The notes under the pieces were generated by a model. The model had not been told where the DNA came from. It saw only the letters and a list, made by a program, of their open reading frames with translations, and ran no database searches. This document shows, one piece after another, positions 16,771-24,728 of a stretch of DNA of 64,000 nt (positions within the stretch are counted from its first letter, which is position 1; each line of letters starts with the position of its first letter). The translations under genes and the position numbers were made by a program. The DNA lies in NCBI GenBank assembly GCA_023150875.1, contig JAKLKC010000025.1, forward strand, positions 25,255 through 89,254. Direction: 5' to 3'. This DNA comes from Myxococcota bacterium (GTDB taxonomy: Bacteria > Myxococcota_A > UBA796 > UBA9615 > JAKLKC01).

Positions 16771-17907
16771 TCAGCCCGCGCTCGCGGCCAGCCAGGCGGC
16801 TACCCCGTATCCTCCCGCGCCCAGGAGGGCCGCCACGGGGAGCGTCACGATCCAGGCGAGGCCGATGTCCCGCAGCGAGCGGCGGTCGAGGGTGCCGCGG
16901 ACGACGCCGGCGCCGAAGATGCCGCCCGTCGCCACGTGGGTGGTGGACATCGGGAGCCCCTGGACGGCGCCCACGGTCACCAGGGCCGCCGTGACGAGGT
17001 TCGCGGCGAAGCCCTCCCGGTCGTCCATCGGCGTGACCCCCTCGGCAAGCGCCCGGGTGACGCGCTGCCCCGCCAGGAGGCTCCCCGCCACCATGGCCCC
17101 CGCGACGACGGCAAAGAGGACCGGGGAGGGCACCGCGGGAGCCCCGCCCAGGGTGGAGGCCAGCAGGGCGAGGCCCACGATCTTCGGGGCGTCGTTCATC
17201 CCGCGGGCGAGGCTGGTGGCCCCGCTGGTGGCCCAATGGAGGTGGGCCAGGGTCACCCGCAGGGCCCGGGGACGCTCCGCGGCGCACCGCTCCGCCGGCG
17301 CCGAGAAGATCCTCAGACCCACCGGGGCCACGGCGACCGCCTGCGCCGCGCCCGATCCCGCCAGGGCGACTCCGTTCTCCGCCTCGGCGCAGAGGCAGTC
17401 GGGCGGTGCCTCCCGCCCCGGGCGAGCCCGCGACGCCCGCAGGAGGGCGCCCGTGAGGAGCAGGGAGACGAGGGGCGAGAGGAGCAGCGGCAGGAAGACC
17501 GCCCCGCCGATGGCGCTCCACCGCACCGCGGACGCCCCCTGGGCCAGCGTGGCGACGCCCAGGGCCGAGCCGACGAGGGCGTGGGTGGTGGACACGGGGA
17601 GCCCCGCCCGGGTGGCGAAGACCACCCACACCGCCGCCCCCGCGAGGGAGGCCAGGGCGGCGAGGAAGGTCGGACTCGAACCGCCGGCGAGGAGCCCGCC
17701 CCCGAAGGTGGCCAGCATGGCCCCCCCGAAGACGGCCCCGAGCACGCCACCCGCCCCCGTCCACAGGGCTCCCCAGGCGATGGCGCGCCGGTAGTCGGTG
17801 ACGCCGCTGCCCGCCAGGGTCGCGATCCCCTTGGACACGTCGTTGGCGCCGTTGGCGTAGGCGAGTCCCGCCGCGACGAGGGAGATCGCCAGGACCGATC
17901 CGCTCAC
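16771..17907 (-). CDS. pit: PiT-family inorganic phosphate permease
   Basis: 378 aa integral membrane protein. The two PHO4 signature repeats are visible, GLAYANGANDVSKGIATLAGSG at the N-terminus and TSLARGMNDAPKIVGLAL at mid-protein, each followed by the PVSTTHA/PMSTTHV element, the inverted duplication of this family. About ten hydrophobic segments are split by a cytosolic loop (about residues 155-200) that contains CLCAEAENG. The start is GTG at 17907, with GGGGAGG 7-8 bases upstream; longer frames run into arsM. It follows arsM by 55 bases on the same strand, so the two are probably co-transcribed. This is notable because arsenate enters cells through Pit carriers. Exports/imports phosphate with a cation by family knowledge. 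Confidence 0.93.
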   Translation of the reverse strand: MSGSVLAISLVAAGLAYANGANDVSKGIATLAGSGVTDYRRAIAWGALWTGAGGVLGAVFGGAMLATFGGGLLAGGSSPTFLAALASLAGAAVWVVFATRAGLPVSTTHALVGSALGVATLAQGASAVRWSAIGGAVFLPLLLSPLVSLLLTGALLRASRARPGREAPPDCLCAEAENGVALAGSGAAQAVAVAPVGLRIFSAPAERCAAERPRALRVTLAHLHWATSGATSLARGMNDAPKIVGLALLASTLGGAPAVPSPVLFAVVAGAMVAGSLLAGQRVTRALAEGVTPMDDREGFAANLVTAALVTVGAVQGLPMSTTHVATGGIFGAGVVRGTLDRRSLRDIGLAWIVTLPVAALLGAGGYGVAAWLAASAG

Positions 17908-17962
17908 CGCCTCGCCCTCCCCGCGGCCCGGTCTCGCGGCGCCGGAGCGACGCTCGCCCGCA

Positions 17963-19150
17963 TCAGCAGCACCCTCCCTCGCCATCCGCGCCCGGGGCGC
18001 AGGCGGACCGGGCCTCGGTGGTCGTCCGATGCTCGGCGCCCTTGGTCTCGCGCGGATCCCGTAGGAGGCCCATGGCGTTGCAGGGGAAGGGAGGGGAGTC
18101 CTCCAGATCGGGCAGCACCAGGGGCGGCACCGGCTCGACGTGCCCGCGGTAGGGCTCCCTGGAGTAGATGGCAAAGGTCTTGTCGCACACCGCCGTGCGC
18201 GCGCCCCGCCTCAGCACGTGCCCGTCGTCGTCCCGGACCTCCAGGAAGGGGCCCTTGTAGATCACGGCCTGCCTGCGGTCGATGCAGGGGCCGTCCTTGC
18301 CCTTGTAGGCGACCACCGTGACGCTCCGGAACTCGATGCCTTCCACGCTCCGCCAGGGCTCGGCGTCCCGGGCGACGACCTCGATGCCGTAGAAGCCCGC
18401 CTCCTCGAATGCCTCCAGGAAGCGGTCCTCGCGGAAGGCGCCGGACACGCAGCCGCTCCAGAGTTCGGGATCGTTCGCCAGGTGTTCCGGCACGTCCTCG
18501 TCGCCGACGATGTCCGAGATCACCGCGCGCCCGCCCCGCCGGAGCACACGCAGGATCTCCCCGAACAGCCTCCGCTTGTCCTCGGGGCGGACCAGGTTCA
18601 GCACGCAGTTCGAGACCACCACGTCCACCGAGTCCGCCTCGACCAGGGGCGCTTCCCTCCGGATCCGTGCCACCTCGGCGTCCATGTGCGCGAGACGCTC
18701 CACGGAACCCACCGGGTGCTCCCCCAGCCAGGCGTCCAGGCGGTCCAGGTCCAGGGCGAGGTCCTGGATCCGCCCCCGCCGGAACTCCACGTTGGCGAAG
18801 CCCACCCTCTCCGCGACCACGGGCGTGGAGCGGCGAGCCAGCGCCAGCATCTCTTCGTTCACGTCGACGCCGATCACCCGGCCCCGGGGACCCACCACCT
18901 GGCTGGCGATGAAGCAGATCTTCCCCGCTCCCGAGCCCAGGTCCAGCACCGTCTCCCCCTCCCGCAGCCGCGCCGACGGATCGCCGCATCCGTAGTCCCG
19001 CTCCAGCACCTCCCGTGGGATCGCCTGGAGGAGGGCGGGATCGTACCGCGTGGGGCAGCAGAGGCTCTCCTCGCGGGCGCGGGCCGCCTCGGTGTAGCGC
19101 GCGCGGACGGCACCCTCGATGTCGAGGGGGGGATCGGTCGTGCTGGACAT
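17963..19150 (-). CDS. arsM: Arsenite S-adenosylmethionine methyltransferase ArsM
   Basis: 395 aa. Methylates As(III) stepwise with SAM, detoxifying arsenic in the cytosol. SAM motif I is VLDLGSGAGKICF. The three arsenite-binding cysteines expected in ArsM are present at C55 (YGCGDP), C172 (SNCVLNL) and C224 (WSGCVSG), with an N-terminal CC pair (C31-C32) and a C-terminal Gly-Gly-Cys-Cys end. An insert of about 40 residues before SNCVLNL and a long C-terminal domain match the larger ArsM subclass. The ATG at 19150 has GGAGGTGGAG just upstream. The phosphate permease follows 55 bases downstream. A GTAAC-N16-AGACG site about 95 bases upstream suggests control by the nearby ECF sigma factor. No ArsR gene is seen. 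Confidence 0.93.
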   Translation of the reverse strand: MSSTTDPPLDIEGAVRARYTEAARAREESLCCPTRYDPALLQAIPREVLERDYGCGDPSARLREGETVLDLGSGAGKICFIASQVVGPRGRVIGVDVNEEMLALARRSTPVVAERVGFANVEFRRGRIQDLALDLDRLDAWLGEHPVGSVERLAHMDAEVARIRREAPLVEADSVDVVVSNCVLNLVRPEDKRRLFGEILRVLRRGGRAVISDIVGDEDVPEHLANDPELWSGCVSGAFREDRFLEAFEEAGFYGIEVVARDAEPWRSVEGIEFRSVTVVAYKGKDGPCIDRRQAVIYKGPFLEVRDDDGHVLRRGARTAVCDKTFAIYSREPYRGHVEPVPPLVLPDLEDSPPFPCNAMGLLRDPRETKGAEHRTTTEARSACAPGADGEGGCC

Positions 19151-19245
19151 GGGCTCCACCTCCCGTTCGGATCGACGCACTCTACGCGATCTCGGGCCGG
19201 CGCACGGCCGCCGGTCCGCCCGCGACGGTGCCCTCCACCCAGCAG

Positions 19246-19272
19246 CGTCTCCGGAGCGTTCCGCGCGTTACA
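19246..19272 (-). promoter_or_regulatory. Candidate ECF sigma promoter upstream of arsM
   Basis: Minus strand: TGTAAC (19272-19267), a 16-base spacer, AGACG (19250-19246), pointing at arsM (start 19150). The same arrangement, CGTAAC-N16-GGACG, occurs on the plus strand at 20462-20488. GTAAC-type -35 and GAC/CGTC-type -10 elements are typical of ECF promoters, and an ECF gene sits between the two sites. Confidence 0.5.
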
Positions 19273-19407
19273 CGGCGCACGCGAGAAATCCGGGACGGGC
19301 CCACCCTGGCCGCCGAAGGCGCGGACCCTTCCACCCCGGCGCACCCCCTCCGCCGGGTGCGGACCCGCTCCGAGGCCATCGCCCCCTCGCTCTGGGCCCG
19401 AGGCGGG

Positions 19408-19638
19408 TCAGCGCTTCCAGCCGCGGAACTTCTCGAGGAGTTCGTCGCGTACCACGGGCGGGATCGGGTCCGCCGGCAACTTCCCGAGCGTCTCGATCGC
19501 CAGCTTCCGGTCGTGGAGGAACGCTCGGCAGTGGCGGCACATCCCGACGTGGAGACGGAATCGCACCCGGTCCCACAGGCTGAGACGACCTTCCAGGTAG
19601 TCCGTGACGAGCTCGGTCAGCTCCTGGCAAGTCAACAT
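19408..19638 (-). CDS. Small zinc-finger anti-sigma factor (ZAS type)
   Basis: 76 aa soluble protein made of one anti-sigma domain: MLTCQELTELVTDYLEGRLS followed by HVGMCRHCRAFL, the HxxxCxxC zinc motif of ZAS anti-sigma factors, with an upstream Cys4. There is no membrane segment, so it would sense in the cytosol, perhaps by redox or metal at the zinc site. The ATG at 19638 lies 5 bases after the stop of the ECF sigma gene, so it is co-translated with its target. A longer frame up to 19662 overlaps the sigma gene and lacks support. It likely binds the sigma factor encoded directly upstream. Confidence 0.85.
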   Translation of the reverse strand: MLTCQELTELVTDYLEGRLSLWDRVRFRLHVGMCRHCRAFLHDRKLAIETLGKLPADPIPPVVRDELLEKFRGWKR

Positions 19639-19643
19639 GGCAC

Positions 19644-20351
19644 CTACTCTTCCTCCAGGCACCGATCCAGGGCGCGGTGCAGGGCAGATCGGGCGCGGTG
19701 TAGTAGCACTCGTTGGTTGGTATCGGCGATCTCCAGGATGTTACACACCTCGTCGGCCGACACCCCTTCGATGTCCCGCAGCACGAGCACGGCCCGCTGG
19801 CGGGCGGGCAGGTCCTCGACGGCCTGCTCCAGCCGCCCTCGAGCCTCCTCGCGCAGCAGGAGGGTTTCCGGCGTGTCGTCCTCCCACCGCCGGGGCGGGT
19901 CCGCCCACATCCCGTCGGACCCGAAGCGCGAGGGGTCGACCGCCGGCTCGCCCACGTCGTCGAGGCCCGGGAGTCCCGAGAATGGCACCGACCTCGCCTC
20001 GCGGACCCCGCGGGTCTTCGCCCGGTTGACCAGGATCCGGAAGATCCACGTCTTGATGGCCGACCGCCCCTCGAAGCCGCGAAGCCCGTCCAGCACGCCG
20101 ACCCAGGTGTCCTGGACGACTTCCTCAGCCGTCGCCTGGTCCTTCACGAAGGTCCGGGCGAGACGGACGAGCCGGCCGTGGAACCCATCGATGAGCCCCG
20201 CGAAGGCAGCCTCGTCTCCCGCGAGCAGACGCTCGATCAGCGCGGCGTCCTCCGGCGTCGCGGAGTCCGCACCCCCGGTCGCCCGGTGGACCCCGACCTT
20301 GGCAGGCGGGTTCCTCGGGGTGGCTCCGCGGATGTCGTCGCTCCGGTCCAT
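19644..20351 (-). CDS. ECF-type RNA polymerase sigma factor
   Basis: 235 aa. Region 2 is clear (DEAAFAGLIDGFHGRLVRLA, then DQATAEEVVQDTWVGVL and IKTWIFRILVNRAK) and region 4 carries the helix-turn-helix LPARQRAVLVLRDIEGVSADEVCNILEI and RVLLHRARSALHRAL. The linker between regions 2 and 4 is long (about 60 residues, Asp/Pro-rich), and the N-terminus has an extra 35 residues before region 2. The start is ATG at 20351. It forms a pair with the zinc-finger anti-sigma gene directly downstream, and probably drives the GTAAC-N16-(A/G)GACG promoters before arsM and before the DUF6789-like gene. No such site precedes its own start, so autoregulation is not evident. Confidence 0.93.
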   Translation of the reverse strand: MDRSDDIRGATPRNPPAKVGVHRATGGADSATPEDAALIERLLAGDEAAFAGLIDGFHGRLVRLARTFVKDQATAEEVVQDTWVGVLDGLRGFEGRSAIKTWIFRILVNRAKTRGVREARSVPFSGLPGLDDVGEPAVDPSRFGSDGMWADPPRRWEDDTPETLLLREEARGRLEQAVEDLPARQRAVLVLRDIEGVSADEVCNILEIADTNQRVLLHRARSALHRALDRCLEEE

Positions 20352-20461
20352 GCTGTCCTGAAAGCCCCCGAAGCCCCTCGCCCGGGGGCACCGCGTAGAC
20401 TTGCATCACGCGGGCCCTCCTGTCCATCGGGGCCGGTCTTCGAGGGGATTCGAGATCGCGG

Positions 20462-20488
20462 CGTAACACTCGCCCCCCTCGCCGGACG
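20462..20488 (+). promoter_or_regulatory. Candidate ECF sigma promoter upstream of DUF6789-like gene
   Basis: CGTAAC (20462-20467), 16-base spacer, GGACG (20484-20488), 70 bases before the ATG at 20558. It matches the site before arsM in both blocks and in exact spacing, and lies in the intergenic region divergent from the ECF sigma gene. Confidence 0.5.
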
Positions 20489-20557
20489 TTGCATCGTGGG
20501 CGGCGGTTCGGGACCGACGCCGTGAACCAACCGACGGAAAAAGAGAAGGAGTCCGCC

Positions 20558-21007
20558 ATGTTCGACAAGATCGACTTCGGTCGCACCATCCTCGCCGGGC
20601 TCGCCGGCACCGCCGCGATGACCGCGCTCATGCTCGCCGCCCCGATGATGGGCATGCCCCCCATGAACATCGGCGAGATGCTGGGCTCGATGCTCGGCGG
20701 CGTCGTCGCCCTCGGGTGGGCCGCCCACTTCATGATCGGCGTCGCGCTCGCCGGGGTCTACGCTGCGGCCTTCGCCCACCGCCTGCCGGGGCCCGTCGCG
20801 GTCCGCGGCGCGCTCTACGGCATCGGGCCGTGGCTGCTCGCGCAGGTCGTCGTGATGCCGATGATGGGCGCCGGCCTGTTCAGTGGCTCCGCCCTCGTCG
20901 CGGCGGGCAGCCTCATGGGCCACCTGGTGTACGGCGCGGTGGTCGGGACCGTGTACGGGCACACCGCGACCGCCCACGAGGGCCACGCGGTGCGCGGGCA
21001 CGCCTGA
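20558..21007 (+). CDS. Met-rich four-helix membrane protein, DUF6789-like
   Basis: 149 aa, almost entirely hydrophobic, with about four transmembrane helices: residues about 9-30 (ILAGLAGTAAMTALMLAA), 45-70 (SMLGGVVALGWAAHFMIGVA), 85-110 and 115-140. Met-rich patches (PMMGMPPMNIGEMLGSM; MPMMGAG) and a His-rich tail (GHTATAHEGHAVRGH) suggest metal contact or simply the family style. The ATG at 20558 has AAGGAG 6 bases upstream. Followed after 37 bases by the DUF547 gene, so the two likely form an operon under the candidate ECF promoter. Function unknown. Confidence 0.75.
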   Translation: MFDKIDFGRTILAGLAGTAAMTALMLAAPMMGMPPMNIGEMLGSMLGGVVALGWAAHFMIGVALAGVYAAAFAHRLPGPVAVRGALYGIGPWLLAQVVVMPMMGAGLFSGSALVAAGSLMGHLVYGAVVGTVYGHTATAHEGHAVRGHA

Positions 21008-21044
21008 ACCTCGTCCACCGCGACAGGTCAAGGAGGAGGTCGGG

Positions 21045-21929
21045 ATGCGGTCCAACGCCACGACGGATGACACCCCGGGAGCGCTCGTTCGCGGATCCCG
21101 TTCGCGGGAACGGCGGCGGACGCTGCCCCTCCTCGTGCTCGTCGTCGCCGCCCTCGCCGGCGTCGCGCTCCGGGCGGGCCTCGCCCGGGCGGGCGCCGGG
21201 GAGGGCGCCGCGGACTCCTGTACGACCTTCGACCAGGAGCACGCCGCTTGGACCCACCTGCTCGGCAAGCATGTGCGTGACGGCGTCGTCGACTACACGG
21301 GCTGGAAGCGGGCCGGGGAGGGGGATCTCGACGCCTACCTCGGGTCGCTCCAGTCCGTGTGCCTGGGCCACTACGACAGCTGGACGCGCGCGCAGAAGCT
21401 CGCCTTCTGGATCAACGGATACAACGCCTACACGGTCCGGCTGGTCCTGAGACACCACCCGCTCAGGTCCATCCGGGACGTCGGGCAGCAGCCGGGAGCG
21501 CTCTTCGGGGAGGGCTTCATCCCGATGGAGAAGCTCCGCGGAAGGACGCTCTCCCTCAACGACATCGAGCACGAGATCCTCCGCAAGGAGCTGCGGGAGC
21601 CCCGCATCCACTTCGCGATCGTCTGCGCCTCGAAGGGCTGCCCCGCCCTGCGCCCCGAGGCGTATCGAGCCGGGACGCTGGACCGCCAGCTCGAAGACGC
21701 GGCGCGGGGGTTCCTGCGCGACGGGACCCGGAACCGCTTCGACGGCGCGGCGCGGACGCTGCGGCTGTCGTCCATCTTCGACTGGTTCCGCGATGACTTC
21801 GCGGGCGCGGCCGGGAGCGTGCAGGCGTTCGTCGCCCGCTACGCCGACGAGCCCACCGCCCGCGCCATCGGGGCCGGCGGCGTCCGCGTGGAGTTCCTGG
21901 ACTACGACTGGTCCTTGAACGGGAGGTAG
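21045..21929 (+). CDS. DUF547-domain exported or membrane-anchored protein
   Basis: 294 aa. An N-terminal hydrophobic segment (residues about 27-50, LPLLVLVVAALAGVALRAGL) acts as a signal or anchor. The rest is a DUF547 domain: VDYTGWKR, KLAFWINGYNAYTVRLVL, SLNDIEHEILR, and HFAIVCASKGCPALRPEAY with the conserved SxGCP-type Cys, then LSSIFDWFRDDF. The domain is related to transglutaminase-like/cysteine-peptidase folds but its activity is not established. The ATG at 21045 has AAGGAGGAGGT upstream. Often found beside membrane proteins and thioredoxin-like or redox proteins; here it follows the DUF6789-like gene in a probable sigma-regulated operon. Confidence 0.88.
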   Translation: MRSNATTDDTPGALVRGSRSRERRRTLPLLVLVVAALAGVALRAGLARAGAGEGAADSCTTFDQEHAAWTHLLGKHVRDGVVDYTGWKRAGEGDLDAYLGSLQSVCLGHYDSWTRAQKLAFWINGYNAYTVRLVLRHHPLRSIRDVGQQPGALFGEGFIPMEKLRGRTLSLNDIEHEILRKELREPRIHFAIVCASKGCPALRPEAYRAGTLDRQLEDAARGFLRDGTRNRFDGAARTLRLSSIFDWFRDDFAGAAGSVQAFVARYADEPTARAIGAGGVRVEFLDYDWSLNGR

Positions 21930-22098
21930 GGATGACCCGCGGGGGCGGCGTGGCGCTCGGCGGAGCACCCCGTGGTGGTCGTCTCGCTCAAGACCGTGGA
22001 ATAGCCGCGCGGTGGCGGCGCCCTTGCCTCCGCCGGGGCGCCCCGCCACACTGGCGCGCCGGCCCGGCCGCGGGGGGGCGGAGCCGGCGGAGACGACC

Positions 22099-22554
22099 GT
22101 GAGAACCATCCTTGGCATCCCCTTCCGGGGGCTCGCGCTCGCGGGCTGCCTGCTCCTCGCCGCCTGCGGCGGCGGAGCGGAACCGTCCCCCCCGGCGGAC
22201 CCGCCGGCCGCCCCTCCCGCCGCGCCCGCCGGGCCCGCCGAGGCCATGGGCGCGGCCGTGAAGGAGTGCGAGGACCTGTGCGAGGAGATGGCCCGGAAGG
22301 CCGAGGCCTGCCTGACCGAGTCGGGCCGCGCCTGGGGCCCCGACGCCGCCGGGGAGGGCGGGGACTCCCTCTCGTCCCGGGAGGGCTTCGTCTCGGGCTG
22401 CCGCGGGCAGATGATCGGCGACATGGGCGCCGCCGCCTGCGCTTCCGCCCGGGCCTCCCTCGCCGCCGGCCGCCTGGGCTGCGAGTTCATCTCGCCCCGC
22501 CTCTGGGGAGGGAGCCTGCCGTCGGGATCGCCCCTCGCCGCGCCGCCGGGCTGA
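22099..22554 (+). CDS. Lipoprotein of unknown function with Cys-rich helical domain
   Basis: 151 aa. A signal peptide ends in the lipobox LLLAAC, then a Pro/Ala linker and a helical domain with CEDLCEEMARKAEACL, GCRGQMIG and AAACASARASLAAGRLGCEF. The spacing of six cysteines in helices resembles the small eukaryote-like CX-rich helical lipoproteins common in myxobacteria, whose role is unknown. GTG at 22099 is chosen because the Arg-containing n-region MRTILGIPFRG begins there. The 169-base gap upstream contains a frame ending VVVVSLKTVE-stop that may be a gene remnant. Confidence 0.7.
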   Translation: MRTILGIPFRGLALAGCLLLAACGGGAEPSPPADPPAAPPAAPAGPAEAMGAAVKECEDLCEEMARKAEACLTESGRAWGPDAAGEGGDSLSSREGFVSGCRGQMIGDMGAAACASARASLAAGRLGCEFISPRLWGGSLPSGSPLAAPPG

Positions 22555-22605
22555 TCCCGGCGGTCTCTGGTCCCCCCTCGCTTCCTCGCGCCCGCGCCGG
22601 CCTGC

Positions 22606-22611
22606 TATGCT
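22606..22611 (+). promoter_or_regulatory. Possible -10 element TATGCT
   Basis: TATGCT 24 bases before the lipoprotein start at 22636. The same hexamer recurs at 33787-33792 upstream of the RDD gene. No -35 match at the expected distance, so this is only suggestive. Confidence 0.25.
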
Positions 22612-22635
22612 GCCTCCTCGTTGGAGGCCGCGCCC

Positions 22636-23319
22636 GTGAACCCCGTCCCCCGCCCGAGCCTCGCCCGAGCCCTCGCCCCGGCGGCCCTCGCCGCCCTGGC
22701 GTGGGGTTGCCAGTACGAGCTGCCGGGCCTCGATGGCCCCCCCGAGGCCGACGCCGCGCGGGTCCCCCCGGTGGAGACCGACGTCGACATCGAGGGCTAC
22801 GTCTTCACCCTGGTCACCTTCGACGAGGAGGACGCCGCCAACGGCCGCTACGAGTGCTACGTCACCGAGTCCTTCGAGGGTCGCAGGCGCGACGACATCG
22901 CCAGCAACTCCTGCCGGGGCTGCGATCGCTACTACCGCGTCAAGCTCTACCTGCTCACCGACGCCGAGAGCGATCCCTGCGGCCTCGCCGACGTGTTCCC
23001 CTTCATGTCCTCCGAGGGCCGCACCTCGAACATCGGGCTCACCCCCATCGCCGACGCCGACGGGAGCTTCTCGTGGCTCGGGAACTACGGGATCACCGAC
23101 CTGTTGTACACCGACTGGACCCCCGGGGGCGAGAACGCCGGCTCGGACTACGGCTTCCTGATGTACGGCATCCCCGACGGCGAGGCCCTGGAGGGGGAGC
23201 ACTACCTGGCCGGGGAGTGGGGCTACTTCGGCTACTACTACTACCGCCTGAACACCGACGCCGTGGACGAGGGCACGGTCTACTCGACGCCCCAGGCGCT
23301 GGTGGGGACCTACAACTGA
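22636..23319 (+). CDS. Lipoprotein, first of two tandem paralogues
   Basis: 227 aa. The signal peptide ends in the lipobox LAWGC. The mature part is acidic, Tyr/Asp-rich and probably beta, with paired cysteines in the segments RYECYVTE and ASNSCRGCDRYY. The segment ITDLLYTDWTPGG has a counterpart in the next gene (FTHLVYSDWAPEG), as does the Tyr-rich end (WGYFGYYYYRL versus LYALWYWSL), so the two are paralogues. GTG at 22636 has GGAGG 8 bases upstream; a TTG at 22621 overlaps the Shine-Dalgarno itself. It overlaps the next ATG by one base. Family unknown; outer-membrane or periplasmic lipoprotein. Confidence 0.75.
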   Translation: MNPVPRPSLARALAPAALAALAWGCQYELPGLDGPPEADAARVPPVETDVDIEGYVFTLVTFDEEDAANGRYECYVTESFEGRRRDDIASNSCRGCDRYYRVKLYLLTDAESDPCGLADVFPFMSSEGRTSNIGLTPIADADGSFSWLGNYGITDLLYTDWTPGGENAGSDYGFLMYGIPDGEALEGEHYLAGEWGYFGYYYYRLNTDAVDEGTVYSTPQALVGTYN

Positions 23320-23945
23320 TGCGCGCCCAGGGCCTCGTCCTGGCCGCCGCGCTGCTCGCCCTCGCCCCGGGCGCGGGGGGATGCGGGCCCCGCCAGGCCC
23401 CGGACGAGCCCGCCACCGAGGCCGCCTTCCTCACCCTCCAGGGCTGGATCTCCCTCGCCGGCGGCGACCTCTCGGGCTACCTCCGGTGGGACTGGATCGC
23501 CGACGACCCCGGGGAGTACGCCGATCCCCGGAGCGTCTGCGAGCGCTGGGACCAGGTCACGGGCGCGAGGGACCAGTCGATCCTCGCCGCCGAGTGCCCG
23601 GGGTGCGTCGAGGGGCTGGTCCTGGACACCGCCCGGGTGTCCACGACCTGCGCCGGGGAGCTGGGCGAGTTCGCGGGCCCCTCGGACTGGCGGATCGGTT
23701 TCGCCCCCCTCGATCCCCAGGACGACCTCGGCGGGAGGCTGGCGGACGAGGGCTTCACCCACCTAGTATACTCCGACTGGGCGCCCGAGGGCACCCTGGA
23801 CTCCATGGAGGCGGTCTTCGCCGCCTATCCCATCGTCTGGACGGGCCCCCAGGGGTCGCCCGGGAGCGACGACGGCACGGAGCTGTCGGGGGACTTCGAG
23901 CTCTACGCGCTCTGGTACTGGTCCCTCGGCGCGGAGGAGGGCTGA
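23319..23945 (+). CDS. Lipoprotein, second of two tandem paralogues
   Basis: 208 aa. The signal peptide ends GAGGC. The mature part resembles the preceding lipoprotein in layout: CERWDQVTG, AAECPGCVEGLVL, FTHLVYSDWAPEG and a terminal YALWYWSLG. The ATG at 23319 overlaps the previous stop by one base (TGATG), so translation is coupled. The paired genes are probably a local duplication that diverged. Function unknown; both would sit on the outer membrane facing the periplasm. Confidence 0.75.
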   Translation: MRAQGLVLAAALLALAPGAGGCGPRQAPDEPATEAAFLTLQGWISLAGGDLSGYLRWDWIADDPGEYADPRSVCERWDQVTGARDQSILAAECPGCVEGLVLDTARVSTTCAGELGEFAGPSDWRIGFAPLDPQDDLGGRLADEGFTHLVYSDWAPEGTLDSMEAVFAAYPIVWTGPQGSPGSDDGTELSGDFELYALWYWSLGAEEG

Positions 23946-23997
23946 CGACCGCGCCCGCCCCGGGACCGGCCCCGGCGGGGCGCCCGAGCCACCCGCG

Positions 23998-24708
23998 ATG
24001 CGCGCACCGCTGAAAACGCTCCGGGGTCCACTCCCCGGGCTGGCCGTCGCCCTGGCCCTGGCCGCGGGGACGGCCCACGCCGGGACGCCCCCCGCTCCCC
24101 GCGCCCCGGCGACCGTGGCGCCCCCCGAGCCCCAGCCGGTGCCCGTGACCCTGGGGTCCGTCACCGCCCTCGCCCGGGAGGCGGGGTGGCCCACCGCCGT
24201 CGAGGTGTCCAAGGGCGCGGTGCGGATCGGGATCCGGGGGGAGAACGTGGAGTTCGACCTCTTCGTCCAGCCCGCGTCCGCCGCGGACGCCCGGGGGGTG
24301 CAGCTCGTCACCTTCGCCGTCCCCCAGGTGGCCATCGTCCCCGGGGATCACGCGCTGATCGACGAGGTGCTCCAGCGGCTGATGACCCTGAACTGGGAGC
24401 GGGTGGTGGGGCACTGGTCGTGGGACCGCCGGGACGGCGAGATCCGCTTCGAGTACGTCCTGCTCACCGCGGATCCCCTGGGGCTCGGCGAGTTCGTCGC
24501 CGCCGCCGAGAGGGTGGCGACCACCGTGGACGACGACATCCTCAAGATCTACCAGGCCCTGGGGGCGCAGACCCCGCCCACCACCACGGCGGGGCTCGCC
24601 ATCGAGAGGGGCGAGGCCCCCGCCCGACCTCCCCTGCCCCGCGCCCGCCTGCCCCGGCCTCCTCCCCCGCCGCCCCGCGCCGATGAGGATGGCGATCCAC
24701 CGGACTGA
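23998..24708 (+). CDS. Exported YbjN/type III chaperone-fold-like protein
   Basis: 236 aa. A signal peptide (LPGLAVALALAAGTAHA) precedes a Pro-rich linker and a domain of about 130 residues (LAREAGWPTAVEVSKGAVRIGI, VEFDLFVQPA, VAIVPGDHALIDEVLQRLMTLNWERVVGHWSWDRRDGEIRFEY), whose alternating strands and the LNxxLxxGxxxxD-like middle fit the YbjN/secretion-chaperone-like fold. The end is a Pro/Arg low-complexity tail. The ATG at 23998 is the first in-frame start; no strong ribosome site. It is followed after 20 bases by the LOG gene. The fold call is moderate and the role unknown. Confidence 0.65.
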   Translation: MRAPLKTLRGPLPGLAVALALAAGTAHAGTPPAPRAPATVAPPEPQPVPVTLGSVTALAREAGWPTAVEVSKGAVRIGIRGENVEFDLFVQPASAADARGVQLVTFAVPQVAIVPGDHALIDEVLQRLMTLNWERVVGHWSWDRRDGEIRFEYVLLTADPLGLGEFVAAAERVATTVDDDILKIYQALGAQTPPTTTAGLAIERGEAPARPPLPRARLPRPPPPPPRADEDGDPPD

Positions 24709-24728
24709 AGCCCCCGCCCCGAGGTCCC

